64,000 bases of DNA from contig NC_079134.1 in NCBI RefSeq assembly GCF_945859705.1, positions 164,707,718-164,771,717 on the forward strand. Reading direction: 5' to 3'. Source of the stretch: Episyrphus balteatus (lineage: Eukaryota; Arthropoda; Insecta; Diptera; Syrphidae). The notes below the pieces were generated by a model that saw only the letters and a list, made by a program, of their open reading frames with translations, was not told the origin of the DNA and ran no database searches. This document shows, piece after piece, positions 34,971-46,019 of the stretch. The translations under genes and the position numbers were made by a program. How positions within the stretch are numbered: the first letter of the stretch is position 1; every line of letters starts with the position of its first letter.

Positions 34971-35170
34971 ATTGAATGTCCTTCTCTTTTAGCCTTGTTC
35001 GGTATAAATGCACCTTCTTGAGCCTTAAGACCTAGAAGTAACTTTTTCTTATATATTTCACTACATGCTACAAATTATGGCCAAAATGAGCCATAATTAT
35101 TAAGTAATATCTTTGTAAATAGTCTAAGAGAGTTGTAATACTTATAGACGTAAATAAATAAATAAATAAT
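34971..35170 (+). mobile_element. LINE 3' untranslated tail
   Basis: Sequence between the last reverse-transcriptase motifs and a short TAAA repeat at about 35151-35170. A simple repeat at the 3' end is usual for jockey and CR1-type elements and probably marks the end of this copy. No target duplication was identified. Confidence 0.55.
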
Positions 35171-35880
35171 TATGGCCCAATGAACGTCCTAAATTTTTGG
35201 GCACGAGTGTCCAAAGCAACATTCTTAAAAATACAAAAATGTCAAAAAATACCCGAATTTTTCAGTATTTTTTTGTTTTAACCCCCAAATATGTATGTAA
35301 CTACTAATTTTATGTTAAAATTAATAAAGTTAATAAAGTTCATAAAGTTTCCAAAAATAAATCATCTTCGTCAAACTAATAACTTCCATAATATTGCTTT
35401 TCAAATCTCGTTAGATAAGTCGAAATCGATTAATCAATTTTTGCAATACTGATGTTTTAAGTAGAATGAATCCAATTTATTGTTGAATTTTGTCTTTTTG
35501 TTCCAGTTTTTGTACATGTTGTTTTGATGTTGACACTAATAAAAAATTCCAACTTCTTTTATGGACCGAAACTTGGATTTATGGTTTTCTCATGAATTCT
35601 TTAGTCAGAACTGGATAAAATTGAATACAGGCACCAGCTTTCGAATACAAAAGGAATTATCAAAATTGGTTCCCCCAGTCCAAAGTTATGAGATAACTCC
35701 TTTTTGGAAGTCGGTAAAAAATCATTAACTTTATCAAATAACTTGGTTACTGTACAAATTTCATTTGAATTTTTGAATGTTTAACTTTAAATACTTACCT
35801 GTGGTACGTTGTCCATTCGCTTTACGTGTCGCAGCAACCTTAGCATATATTATAAATCAGCTATTTTGAGCACCTCCACT

Positions 35881-37224
35881 CAGTGTTGCCATGAAAATGT
35901 TTTGAAAAATCTGCAGAAACGACGAAAAAAAATCGGGTGGGGGTCAAAATTCTACCGGGGTAAAATTCTTTTGTCAAAATTCTGCTTTCAAAATTCTGCT
36001 TTACAAAATTCTGCTTTCAAAATTCTGCTTTTCAAAATTCTGTTTTTCAAAATTTTGTTTTTCAAAATTCTGCTTTTCAAAATTCTGTTTTTCAAAATTC
36101 TGCAAAAAATTAAAAAAGGGTTTGGAAAATGTTAAAAAGCGCGCGCTTTTCAAAATTCTGCAAAAAATTAAAAAAGGGTTTGGAAAATGTTAAAAAGCGC
36201 GCGCTTTTTAACATTTTCCAAACCCTTTTTTAATTTTTTGCAAAAATTTGCAAAATCATCTTCTTGAAAAATTGTCTGCTTATTTGATTACTTACCTTCA
36301 TAATTTGTCATTCTTTGAAAGCAAATTAGTTTTTGTTTTATAAATGAATAAATTTGAAAATATAAAAGAAAATTAATACATTTCCGAAAATAATTAAAAT
36401 CTTTTTAATTTATCAAATAAAGATGAATATTCAAAAATTTGAATAAGAAAAGGAATATTTTGTATCAAACAACATGGGTTCCAATAAGTTAAACATAGAT
36501 TTTATTTGAAAAAAAGGCAGTCTATGCATTTTAAAAAATATTTGCGACACTTAAACAAAAAAATTTAGGAAAGTACCAATGTTGAATTACATTAATGAGG
36601 TGTATTTTTCTTTAGTCAGCGCATATGCTATAAAAAAAAAAAAACAGAATTGGCAGAATTTTTTTGTTCAAGTATAATGCTGGCAGAATTTTGAAAAGCA
36701 GAATTTTAAAAAGCAGAATTTTGAAGAGCAGAATAGAAAAAAAGCAGAATTTTGAAAAACAGAATTTTCGTTAAAAAAGCAGAATTTTGAAAAGCAGAAT
36801 TTTGAAGCCAGAATTTTGACCCGATCCCAAAAAAATCTGCAATGCAGTTGTATTGTTATGCTTTTTCCTCTATAAAATCAAAATCTTACTGAAATCTTTT
36901 TACAATTTGCATTTGAGAAAATGAAATCTAGAAATCAAGATGGAAAATTATAGAACATTATGAACAAACTCCAGCTGATTTGAAAACTAAAGTTAAATAA
37001 TAGAAAAAATTGATAGTTTTGGCAAAATAAATGATGTCTTAATTCGTCCTTACTTTAATTACCATTTTACTGGATTTTTTTTTAATGAAATCCATTTCCG
37101 TTTTGAAAACGTTAAGTTTCAGTTGCAGATAAAATCTGGACTATGTTGTATGTTGTTCTTAAAAGTCTGGGAATAGGTTGAAAATCTGCAAAATGCAAAT
37201 AAATTTGCACTATTGGCAACACTG
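35881..37224. mobile_element. possible hAT-like element with CAGTGTTGCCA ends
   Basis: The left end CAGTGTTGCCATG is matched by the inverted right end TTGGCAACACTG, and CTGCAGAAA/ATCTGCAAAA phrases recur inside both ends. CAGTGTTGCC ends are common in hAT elements, but the 8-bp flanks do not match, so the outer limits are uncertain. It encloses the CAGAATTTTGA-repeat element. Confidence 0.4.
35945..36815. mobile_element. foldback element with inverted CAGAATTTTGA arrays
   Basis: The left arm (35945-36105) carries TCAAAATTCTG about ten times; the right arm (36690-36815) carries the complement CAGAATTTTGA about eight times. The outermost units are GGGTCAAAATTCT and AGAATTTTGACCC. Between the arms lies a 36102-36240 segment with TTGGAAAATGTTAAAAAGC duplicated in direct and inverted form around GCGCGCGC. 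No transposase. Dense inverted subterminal repeats suggest a non-autonomous element bound by a transposase in trans. Confidence 0.65.
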
Positions 37225-37229
37225 CTTGA

Positions 37230-37990
37230 TTCCACCCATCTAGCAATTTATCTTTCTCGAAGTTAAGTTACGTGGTAGGTAACTTTCCGGTAAAAGTTCC
37301 AACTGATGATGACTGTTTCATCATTTACAGATTTTTTGAAACATTACCCTTGCCAATTTTCCTTTGACTGTTTCTTTTCGTACTCCCTTTTCTTCCTTCT
37401 GAGAAACATTTTGAGACCTCTTTTTTCCGAGTGCTTTTTTGGAACACCTTTAAATTTCTAGTAGTACTTCTTCTTGCCCTGTGACACTTTTTTTTAAATA
37501 TAAGTCACAATAAGCTCCTCTTTTTCCCATGAAGAAATTCTTTATCTTTTGAATTCCCCACCGCAACGATTTTAAAACATTAATTTCTTAAATATTCTGC
37601 CAATCAAAGAAGTTTATAATTTTCCTTCAAACTAACTTTATAGGAAAAAAAAGTGTCATAATTTTAGATTGTTGGCGTGTCTCAAGACAAGACACATTCT
37701 TTATGGTTTATCGTTAAGACCTAACTGCTAGCAGATCTCTTTCTAATTCGAGATTATTATCAGTTCTAGTTGAAGTTTGTTTAGTAATAGAATAGACATT
37801 AATTTTGCAATAAAACAAAAACAAACAATTTCGTTTCGTTCTTTACACGCATTTCCCACAACGAATAAGCAAAACCAACCTTATCCCTATTCGAAAAGCG
37901 TCGAACTTTATTGTTGATAACATACGAAATGCTGCGTTCCATAAATTCCACATGTCAAATTAATAAAAAACAACTTTACAATCCAAATGG
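37230..37990. other. AT-rich non-coding DNA
   Basis: No gene or repeat recognised. It forms the upstream flank of the small gene at 38157. Confidence 0.4.
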
Positions 37991-38000
37991 TTATCGCCAG

Positions 38001-38076
38001 TTACCTACGAGCGCAGGTAAATTGTTTTAGTAACCTGCCCAAAAGGGAATCTTCCGATGAGCCACCTGTATAAAAG
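38001..38076 (+). promoter_or_regulatory. promoter of the 116-residue gene
   Basis: TATAAAAG at 38069-38076 lies 81 bases before the ATG codon region. Upstream are TTACCTA (38001-38007, complement TAGGTAA) and CAGGTAA (38014-38020). Both fit the YAGGTAR motif of the fly early-embryo activator Zelda; a near match CAGGTTA is at 38031-38037 on the other strand. GGGAATCTTCC at about 38046-38056 resembles an NF-kB site, and CACCTG touches the TATA box. These assignments are motif matches only. Confidence 0.5.
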
Positions 38077-38156
38077 TGTACAACGTCCTTCCTCCTCCTT
38101 CCGACTAAATATTGTATAATTGGTCACTGCGGATTCACTTCAACTCTGTGTCTAAG

Positions 38157-38507
38157 ATGGAAGCACCCAGATACCAAATCGACTATGTCAGTAATTACGA
38201 CATTAAAGAATTTCTCACATTGGACCCCTTAAAAATGGAACTCAGTCAGAGTTCCTGCAAGGATATCAAGCGCGCACGACATCACCATCTCCATCGGCAT
38301 ATAAAAAAAGTGATACAATCTGTAAATAGGGATCTCACTCTTAATAGTCCTAATAGCGGTATTACAACAATGTGGCAGGATTGTATTTTGTCTTCCTGCG
38401 ACGAGAACGAAAAGAACAAAACTACCCCCGACGGCTCTCGTGACCTTTTACTGCCTTGCCGATTGTATATTATGAAACCGAATAAAAAAAAAGTTTGCGT
38501 GTTTTGA
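38157..38507 (+). CDS. small intronless gene, 116-residue protein of unknown function
   Basis: The frame is open from 38112, but the ATG at 38157 is preferred: it has a good context (TCTAAG before ATGG) and sits at a plausible distance from a TATA box at 38069. The product is charged and basic in the middle, with RARHHHLHRHIKK at about residues 41-53, and it starts MEAPRYQIDYVSNYDIKEFL. It has five cysteines, no signal peptide and no membrane segment. Its base composition is clearly less AT-rich than the flanks, as expected for coding DNA. I recognise no family. The compact promoter, lack of introns and nearby YAGGTAR sites recall fast-evolving early-embryo genes of flies, which is only a suggestion. 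A chance ORF remains possible. Confidence 0.55.
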   Translation: MEAPRYQIDYVSNYDIKEFLTLDPLKMELSQSSCKDIKRARHHHLHRHIKKVIQSVNRDLTLNSPNSGITTMWQDCILSSCDENEKNKTTPDGSRDLLLPCRLYIMKPNKKKVCVF

Positions 38508-38514
38508 GTCTTTC

Positions 38515-39600
38515 TATTCTTTTATTTATTCTTGATGTGAACCCTCCAGGTCCTTGTTGTTGTCCTCTTTTTCTTCAGCGCGATATAAATTAAGTGACTG
38601 ACATAATTATTAAACAAGAGCACACTGGCTTGATGGTGATCATCATCGCGAGAATAGTCCAATGTCCATCTCGTAGGGAAGGAACCGAACCCAACTCAAC
38701 TTGGGGTCATATAAAGCTTCACATTATTCGAACAAACACAGGTTAAATGGAGCCGACACGAAACAATGACACACGAAAGGACTCGAGCAGTCTTCCATTC
38801 TCAGCTTGAAAAAAAAAGACTAAACTTTAACCAAACAGAACCTGGCAGGTTGATGAGTGTGCCGCCGAAGGAGATTGGCAGTTTCGCGCACAACCCGTCA
38901 TTTATTCTGAGTGGATGGGTTGCTGGTGGCTGCCCTTTCATCATATCCACATCGTCATCATTAGCCGTGGTATTATGGTGTAGCCGCTACAGCTTGGTGT
39001 TGACGGCCGCATGTCATTTTTTGGGCAGCATATCGGATACTTCTGCCGAAAAAAAATTCTCGTGCATCGCGCACGACTGCGTACAGAACCACGTAATTGC
39101 AGCCACACGACGCAACGACGACGATGAAGATGAATCAACGACGACGAAGATATCCAAGATCAGAAGTGGGCTGATAGCAATTTTCAAAGACTTGCCCATT
39201 TGGAGCATCCATCGATCGGAATAAGGGTCTAATTGAAGGCAATTGCGCTTAATTAATCAGAGAAACGACGTGAGGTGCAGCCGCTCAACACTTTATGTAA
39301 TGATAATGCTCGCCTTTTAGTTGGGCCTGATGTGAAAACCCTACGGCAATGACATTTTGGGGAAGCAGCTTTTGATGGTTGGATCGATCATCATTTTTTC
39401 TGAATTCGATATAGTCCGTTGGCATCGGTTAAGATTTCAATCTTTCAATGTTAAAGGCTTTTCAAATCGATGCCATGACTGTCAATCACTTTAGGCTCCA
39501 TAATGTCTATGATGCTAAAGTCGAAGATGGCTAGAAGTCTTCGATTTAAATTGGAAAATTACTCAACAGTAGCAGCAAAATTAATTACCGATTGTAAATC
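38515..39600. other. less AT-rich patch, possible regulatory region
   Basis: Unique-looking mixed-composition DNA. The open frame at 38766-39224 has a low-complexity DDDEDE part, no domain, and overlaps two minus-strand frames of similar quality, so it is not called. The patch may hold control sites for the gene at 38157 or another gene. Confidence 0.3.
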
Positions 39601-39609
39601 GCTTGTAAA

Positions 39610-40180
39610 ATAGCGCAAAAATTAATTTTACTGAAACGCTTGCAGGCATTGTAAAGTTTTAAACACTTTGGAATCGTATAAGCTCTGCCTTATAGCCTGT
39701 GCTTGTTATATGGACTCTGCACAGAGATCTAAAATATAAACTGGATAGGTAGAGACAAAGGTATGCATGGATCGTTGTTAGTACTGAAATGATTTTTATG
39801 ATATTTATGCCACTTTAGGAATGATTTAAAGGGGTTTCACCTTGGTAGTTTCTTATTTTCAATGCGAGTGTCAGTGGGGATACAATTAGTGTCGGTTTGA
39901 AAAAGTTACATAGAATGTTTCCGCGTTTTTTACTTATATGGCAAAATAAAATGTTGTAAATCAAAAGTTGATTACATGAATTTATTGTTTAGACTTTTTC
40001 TTTTTGAAGTTATACTTCTTATGGGAGGGTGGGTATGAAAATTAACTTTTTGACAAGAATGTCAAAGGGATTATGACGCGATCACCCTGGGTAGCAGGGC
40101 TGTAGTTTCACCTTTAGAGTACGCAGTACTTTAGTATTTAAAAATGCAGTACGCCACAGTACGGCAAACATAAAACACAC
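39610..40180. other. non-coding DNA
   Basis: No gene, TIR or tandem repeat recognised before the minisatellite. Confidence 0.4.
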
Positions 40181-40186
40181 AACACG

Positions 40187-40316
40187 TAGCAAGTTACATG
40201 TTTCATGTGGCAAGTTGCATGTGGCAAGTTGTATGTGGCAAGTTGCATGTGGCAAGTTGTATGTGGCAAGTTGCATGTGGCAAGTTGTATGTGGCAAGTT
40301 GCGTGTGGCAAGTTGC
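40187..40316. repeat. 14-bp minisatellite, GTGGCAAGTTGYAT
   Basis: About nine units of GTGGCAAGTTGCAT alternate regularly with GTGGCAAGTTGTAT, so the real period is 28 bp. There is no spacer variation, which rules out a CRISPR array. The element that follows is inserted in the last complete unit, and the remainder of the unit continues at 42467. Confidence 0.9.
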
Positions 40317-40431
40317 CAGGGTTGCAAAAAGCTAACAGCTCACAGCTCAGCTCAAATTTGAGCTAGGTACCATAGCTTAGCTCATTTGAGCTGAGCTGAA
40401 AGTGAGCTGAGCTGAAAGTGAGCTCCCCAAC

Positions 40432-41796
40432 TTCCAACGCCTATATCTCGGAATTTTGAAAAAAATGAGAAAAATTTTTTTGATGCCAAAAGGTAGCGGG
40501 GACTCTAACCTACATTTGGGTACAACTTCCATCCCTGTAGGTACACGCGTTCTCAAACCAGGAGAACTTAAAGGTAAAAAAAAAGTTAAGCCCGATTCTG
40601 AAAAAATAGGCATGATGTGGCGGTTTAACATGCAAAGCGATTTTTTAAAAATCTGACAATGTGCAAAGCGTAGGCCCATGACACAAGCTATCATTTGGCA
40701 TCACTCCCAAAAATTGCTCTCAAGCGGCTTAGCTTCCAGGAGCGTTCAAAGATTCGGGGATTTTTCGGAAAAAAAAATTTACCCCAACTTTCAAACACGA
40801 TTTTCTCGGAATTTTGAAAAAAATCGAAAAACCGGATTATACCACTTTCGGGTAGCTGAGAATATAAGCTTTCATATGGCACCACTCCCCTGTCTCTAGA
40901 TCAAAGCCTTCCAACGCCTATATCTCGGAATTTTGAAAAAAATGAAACAAATTTTTTTGATGCCAAAAGGTAGCGGGGACTCTAACCTACATTTGGGTAC
41001 AACTTCCATCCCTGTAGGTACACGCGTTCTCAAACCAGGAGAACTTAAAGGTAAAAAAAAAGTTAAGCCCGATTCTGAAAAAATAGGCATGATGTGGCGG
41101 TTTAACATGCAAAGCGATTTTTTAAAAATCTGACAATGTGCAAAGCGTAGGCCCATGACACAAGCTATCATTTGGCATCACTCCCAAAAATTGCTCTCAA
41201 GCGGCTTAGCTTCCAGGAGCGTTCAAAGATTCGGGGATTTTTCGGAAAAAAAAATTTACCCCAACTTTCAAACACGATTTTCTCGGAATTTTGAAAAAAA
41301 TCGAAAAACCGGATTATACCACTTTCGGGTAGCTGAGAATATAAGCTTTCATATGGCACCACTCCCCTGTCTCTAGATCAAAGCCTTCCAACGCCTATAT
41401 CTCGGAATTTTGAAAAAAATGAAACAAATTTTTTTGATGCCAAAAGGTAGCGGGGACTCTAACCTACATTTGGGTACAACTTCCATCCCTGTAGGTACAC
41501 GCGTTCTCAAACCAGGAGAACTTAAAGGTAAAAAAAAAGTTAAGCCCGATTCTGAAAAAATAGGCATGATGTGGCGGTTTAACATGCAAAGCGATTTTTT
41601 AAAAATCTGACAATGTGCAAAGCGTAGGCCCATGACACAAGCTATCATTTGGCATCACTCCCAAAAATTGCTCTCAAGCGGCTTAGCTTCCAGGAGCGTT
41701 CAAAGATTCGGGGATTTTTCGAAAAAAAAATTTACCCCAACTTTCAAACGCGATTTTCTCGGAATTTTGAAAAAAGTCGTAAAACCGGATTGTACC
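40432..41796. repeat. 477-bp tandem array, 2.9 copies
   Basis: Units start at 40432, 40909 and 41386 and differ at only a few positions; the third is cut off at about 41796. Each unit contains two diverged copies of CTCGGAATTTTGAAAAAAAT about 358 bp apart. The unit is open in short frames on both strands (66 and 91-105 codons), but with no start context or domain. It looks like satellite DNA captured or amplified inside a transposon. Confidence 0.92.
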
Positions 41797-41860
41797 TGAT
41801 TTGTTTTATGATTAAAAAAGAAATATTTTACTAAAAAAATAGAAATATATTTACTATTAA

Positions 41861-42093
41861 CCCTAGAAAGATAATCTACGTCTGTAAGACGTATGGCGTG
41901 TAAAGAACTGTTTTATCTAATTCAATTCAAATTTCTGGGTTTTTGTTAAATTGATTTCATTTATTATATCACTTCTTTAAAATAATCTAAGTAATGAGTT
42001 AAATAAATATGACAAAAAGTGTTAACATAAGACCAAAAATCTTTTTTAGAATCATACGTCTCTGAGACGTATATTATGATTATCTTTCTTGGG
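41861..42093. mobile_element. piggyBac-like MITE, 233 bp
   Basis: TTAA (41857-41860) then CCCTAGAAAGATAATC at the left; GATTATCTTTCTTGGG then TTAA (42094-42097) at the right. The left end is the same over its first 13 bases as the classical piggyBac terminal repeat, as I remember it, and a subterminal palindrome follows each end (ACGTCTGTAAGACGT and ACGTCTCTGAGACGT), paralleling the internal repeat of piggyBac. No transposase. It sits inside the hAT-like element, so it inserted later. Confidence 0.9.
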
Positions 42094-42479
42094 TTAAAAA
42101 AACCAAGAGAAAGATCACGAAAAATTATCTGTTTTATTTATAAAAATATCCATGTGTTAAAATAATTCCATTAATAACTAGAACCAAACATCTTGAGCTA
42201 TGGTGTTTTATAAAAGTTTAAAATATCTTCATATTTCATTATACTTTCCAAATAAAAATCAATGTATCCTCTCACCCATCACAGCTCAGCTCAGCTCACT
42301 TTACTTTAGCTCACCCAACAGCTCAGCTCAACCATCAGCTCAGCTGACTTTCAGCTCAGCTCAAATGAGCTGAGCTATGGTACATAGCTCAAAAGTCAGC
42401 TAGCTCAAAATTTGAGCTGAGCTGTGAGCTGAGCTCAGCTCACTTTTGAGCTTTGTAGCAACTCTGCAAGTTCCATATT

Positions 42480-43038
42480 GCTACTACTAGTGCTGAAGCA
42501 CACACAATTCTCATAAAATAACCATATCGCACATTTTATGCTCAATTCATTTAGTTTCGTTAAGCGTATACCGTACGTTCTGAACAGCACAACATGTGTA
42601 AATTTCACAGAATAAATTGAAAACTACATGGACGCAAGGAGGATGAAAGAATTAATTTATTGTTCACTTGATAAAAATGTAAAAAAAACGATGTGTGGAT
42701 TAATTAATTTAATAATAGAAATTAAAAATATCAAATGAAATTCATTTACATATACTGAATGAGAAGTATAACTTCAGTCGCGTGTACATGTGTACACACA
42801 CTCTTTTTTTTTTTAAGGGTTCACCATTTCACCTAAATGAACTTTCCTTTTGTTTTGTCTTTAAAAGAATATATTAAATCATTGCTTTCTTCGTTATTAA
42901 CCTTGGAAATTTGGGGTACGACCTTTATTAAACATTTTTAATCACAGTATTTTATTTTGAGGTTAAAAAACAAGAACTATAAGTTAAATAAATTCAGATA
43001 CATATTACCCAAGGGATCAAAGTTTTACACTTCAAAAT
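42480..43038. other. AT-rich non-coding DNA
   Basis: Short spacer between two hAT-like elements; nothing recognised. Confidence 0.45.
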
Positions 43039-43047
43039 ACCTACGAA

Positions 43048-46006
43048 CAAGGGCGGATCCAGGATTTTTTTCTGGGGGGGGGGGGGGCACAAGGGACGGA
43101 TTGGCAAAAAAATCAGCAATAACAGTTAGAAATAAAGTGAAGTATCATACGACTGACTCAGTGGCGTATCCAGAAAAAATGTTGGAGGGGGCTGGAAAAT
43201 TTTTCAAACATTTTTTAGAGGGTAAATGTGCGAAAAAAATTTCATTTCCTTTTATTAATCTTTCATCGAGAGTTAAACGCTCGGCTGCGGTACTGAAAGT
43301 GGTAAAGTAGCATTATACTGCTCTAGACAGATTCGTACTACTGTCTCCTCCTTTCACATTCAGAGTAGGTACCTAGTTTTTTTTTCAAAGTTCTTGTGTC
43401 CCAAACAGTAAACAGCAAGGAGTTGGGTCATCCTTAAAAAAAAAACTCTTTATTTCGTTCGAACTTTGTCATGTGCTGAATCCAAAACTGTTTACAGATT
43501 TATTCCTATCACGTCAAGAGTTTTTGGGCTAAACTCACCAATATTTTCGTTATATGCGGCCATGTTCCGCAATTCGAACGAAAGTGAATTCAAATCACTT
43601 TTCAATTTCACGTGAAATGAAATATCAATATTCTTCATTTCGATCGGTTTTGAAAACTTCGAAATTGCTTCTAATTGTCAAAACTGAAGGATCTTCCATT
43701 TTTATTTTGTTTCTATTGAAATTACTGCAATTGCAGATTCATTGAAAAAGGCCCCCAAATTTACGAACAGAAACAAAGTGAATTGAATTCGATTAGAAAA
43801 TCTAAATGAGTTAAAAAATGCAGAACACCTATTTCACTTTCGGCAAGTGAATACGTAAAAAGTGAAATGCAGAACGTGAAAGTCTCAAAAACTAATTTGA
43901 ATGAAATTCTTTTTGATGTTTAATTCGAAATATATATGTTTTTTTCGTAATATGTTGCTCTTTAATCCAAATCGGAAGCGCAAACTGCAATTTTCTTAAA
44001 GAAACCTGTTGACCACTTAGATTTTGAGATATCAAAAATTTCTATTTTCAATATCTTTGAGAAAAATATTATTAAAAAAAAAGTAAATATATGATCAAAT
44101 ACGGCGTTTTGAGAGGTAATGTAATTGGACGTCAAAATACTAAGAAAATTATCTAAAGAATTCGGAATTGGACTAAAATCTGAAAAAAAAAAAAAAATTA
44201 TTTCAACCCTCATCGTCAGCTAAGGCTCTTACTCAAACAAACCCAAACAGCCGTTTCAGAATTTGGAGGGGGCACGAGCATCTGTGATGCCTCTAAATCT
44301 CTAAGATTTACGAACAAGTTTCAATTAATCATGTACATATTGATGAAATCAGCTAAATAAAAACATGATCTTGAAGGCTTGGGGGGGGGGGGGGCTTGAG
44401 CCCCCTGAGCCCCCCCCTCAATACGCCACTGGACTGACTGACAAGCAGCGAGTTGCACAGTGCGTATTTTAGTCTAAAACCTGGCCAAAAATGTTTGGGC
44501 AAATTTTCCACATCAAATAGGTACCAAATGACAAAAAAAATATTCGGAAGGAAAAATTTTCATTTTCTTGGTACAGTAAAAGCCACTTAAGTGCTGACCC
44601 ACTTACCTCCCGATTAGCCGGGAGAAAAAAAAATATTAAAAATCATAAAATGCACGTATAACCCTGTGCTATAACTTTTCTTAAATTTAGTTATTAATTT
44701 ATTTTTTGAGTCAAGTTGTTTCATTAAATAGTTTTTGAAAAATTAAGTTTTAAAGATGAAATGTAGAAAAAAAAAATGTTTTCGTTTTTTAATTGATTTT
44801 GTATAAAATTTTGCAATATTATGGACATATTTATACCATTTTTTAATGACCTTGTAGTTTTAAGTCAAATACTAAAGACTTCATTCTAATAAAAAATATT
44901 AAAGTTTCTAAGATTAAAAAAACTGAAACATAGGTAGGTACTTTTTTTCTGGGAAACCCAGTTTTGTTGTTTTTATTTGCAATAATTTTTTTTTATATCT
45001 CAAGAATATTGTGTTCAAATTGTAGGTCTATTGGAGCCAAATTGACCAAGTTATGAGTATTTTAATACTTCGCTTACGAACGTTTTAGTCCAGGGTTCAA
45101 AACTTTAAATCGTTCTCCCCACAACTAATGTTTTCAAGTCGGTGCCCTTTAACTTCAAAACTACTGCACCGATTCTTTTGAAATTTGGAACACTATTTCT
45201 TTACATATTTTAAAAGTATCCCTGAAGAAATTTTCTCAATAACATAATATTTATAAAAGTCTATAAGTAAGGGTCGCTTTTTTTTTCAAGGGGTCTTTAT
45301 TTTCAGGGGTGCAAACTTGGGCAAACTCTTGAAATGCAAGATTGTTCTATATATCCAGCAGTTCAATAATGTATATTTTATGCAATGTTGTGGCGGGTTG
45401 CGCTATTTTAAAAACACTAACGTAGGAAAAAAATAACGAAAAAAGTGCAATTTTTTTAAGTGTGTATTTCAACCCCTCCCTATGAAAAAATAGATTTTTT
45501 TTTAGAATACAATTCATACCTTAATTCTTTGCCCCCGGGTACAAAGGGGTTAAGTCACAAAATTGCACTTTCCGGGTTTCGATGAAATAAGAATAACCTC
45601 TTTTTTCTCTTTTATTTGGTATCATAAACATAAATTTAGAACAACTCTTTTCTATAAAAATTAGAGGATCAATGCTCAAAAGTTCATCGATTAGCTCAAC
45701 TTCACATTTTCAGGCGATGTCCATATCAAAAATTTTCACCAAAATCACTTTGAAGTAAAAAAAAACACTTAGAAAATTCACTTTTTTTTAAATCGAAAAA
45801 AAATTCGTGTTTACCCAACAAATAGTGGTTTATTTATTTGTGAGGTGGATCAACAAACAATAAAATTCGCATTTTCAGCTAGAAATAGACAAGAGTTTAA
45901 CAACTCTTAAAATTTGATTTGCTTCAAGTATGAACCAGTTCTGGGGGGGGAGGGGGGGGGGGGAAGGGCACGTGCCACCGTGCCCCCCCCCCTGGATCCG
46001 CCGGTG
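43048..46006. mobile_element. hAT-like element with G-runs at the ends (outer)
   Basis: The left end CAAGGGCGGATCCAGG and the right end CCTGGATCCGCCGGTG are inverted copies. An exact 8-bp duplication CCTACGAA flanks them (43040-43047 and 46007-46014). G14 at 43074-43087 and a G-rich stretch with a C10 run at 45943-45992 lie just inside the ends, near GGCACGTGCC. The interior is AT-rich and has no transposase; it is interrupted by a second element at 43159-44431. Confidence 0.9.
43159..44431. mobile_element. hAT-like element nested in the outer one
   Basis: CAGTGGCGTATCCAG at the left and AATACGCCACTG at the right are inverted copies; the exact 8-bp duplication GACTGACT flanks it (43151-43158 and 44432-44439). 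A G14 run (44381-44394) is followed by GAGCCCCCTGAGCC near the right end. The ends share GGCGKATCCAG with the enclosing element, so the two families are related. No transposase frame; length 1273 bp. Confidence 0.9.
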
Positions 46007-46019
46007 CCTACGAATGTGT

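Larger units (their letters stand above)
40317..42466. mobile_element. hAT-like non-autonomous element with AGCTC-rich arms
   Basis: Ends are CAGGGTTGC (left) and GCAACTCTG (right), flanked by CAAGTTGC (40309-40316) and CAAGTTCC (42467-42474), an 8-bp duplication with one change. Inside each end lies an arm of about 110-190 bp packed with AGCTC/GAGCT motifs; the two arms match in inverted orientation over long blocks such as CTCATTTGAGCTGAGCTGAA. The interior holds a 477-bp tandem array and a nested piggyBac-like MITE. No transposase. Ends and duplication fit hAT; dense subterminal repeats are typical transposase binding sites of that group. Confidence 0.82.

Noticed and set aside
38766..39224. 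152-codon plus-strand frame
   Set aside because: It is low-complexity in part, with no recognisable domain and no promoter, and similar frames occur on the opposite strand.
40187..40316. CRISPR-like regular repeat
   Set aside because: The 14-bp units are directly adjacent with no unique spacers, and the DNA is eukaryotic.
40377..41648. Repeated 64-105 codon frames on both strands
   Set aside because: They are copies of the same frame in each 477-bp tandem unit. No start context or domain; satellite DNA is the simpler reading.
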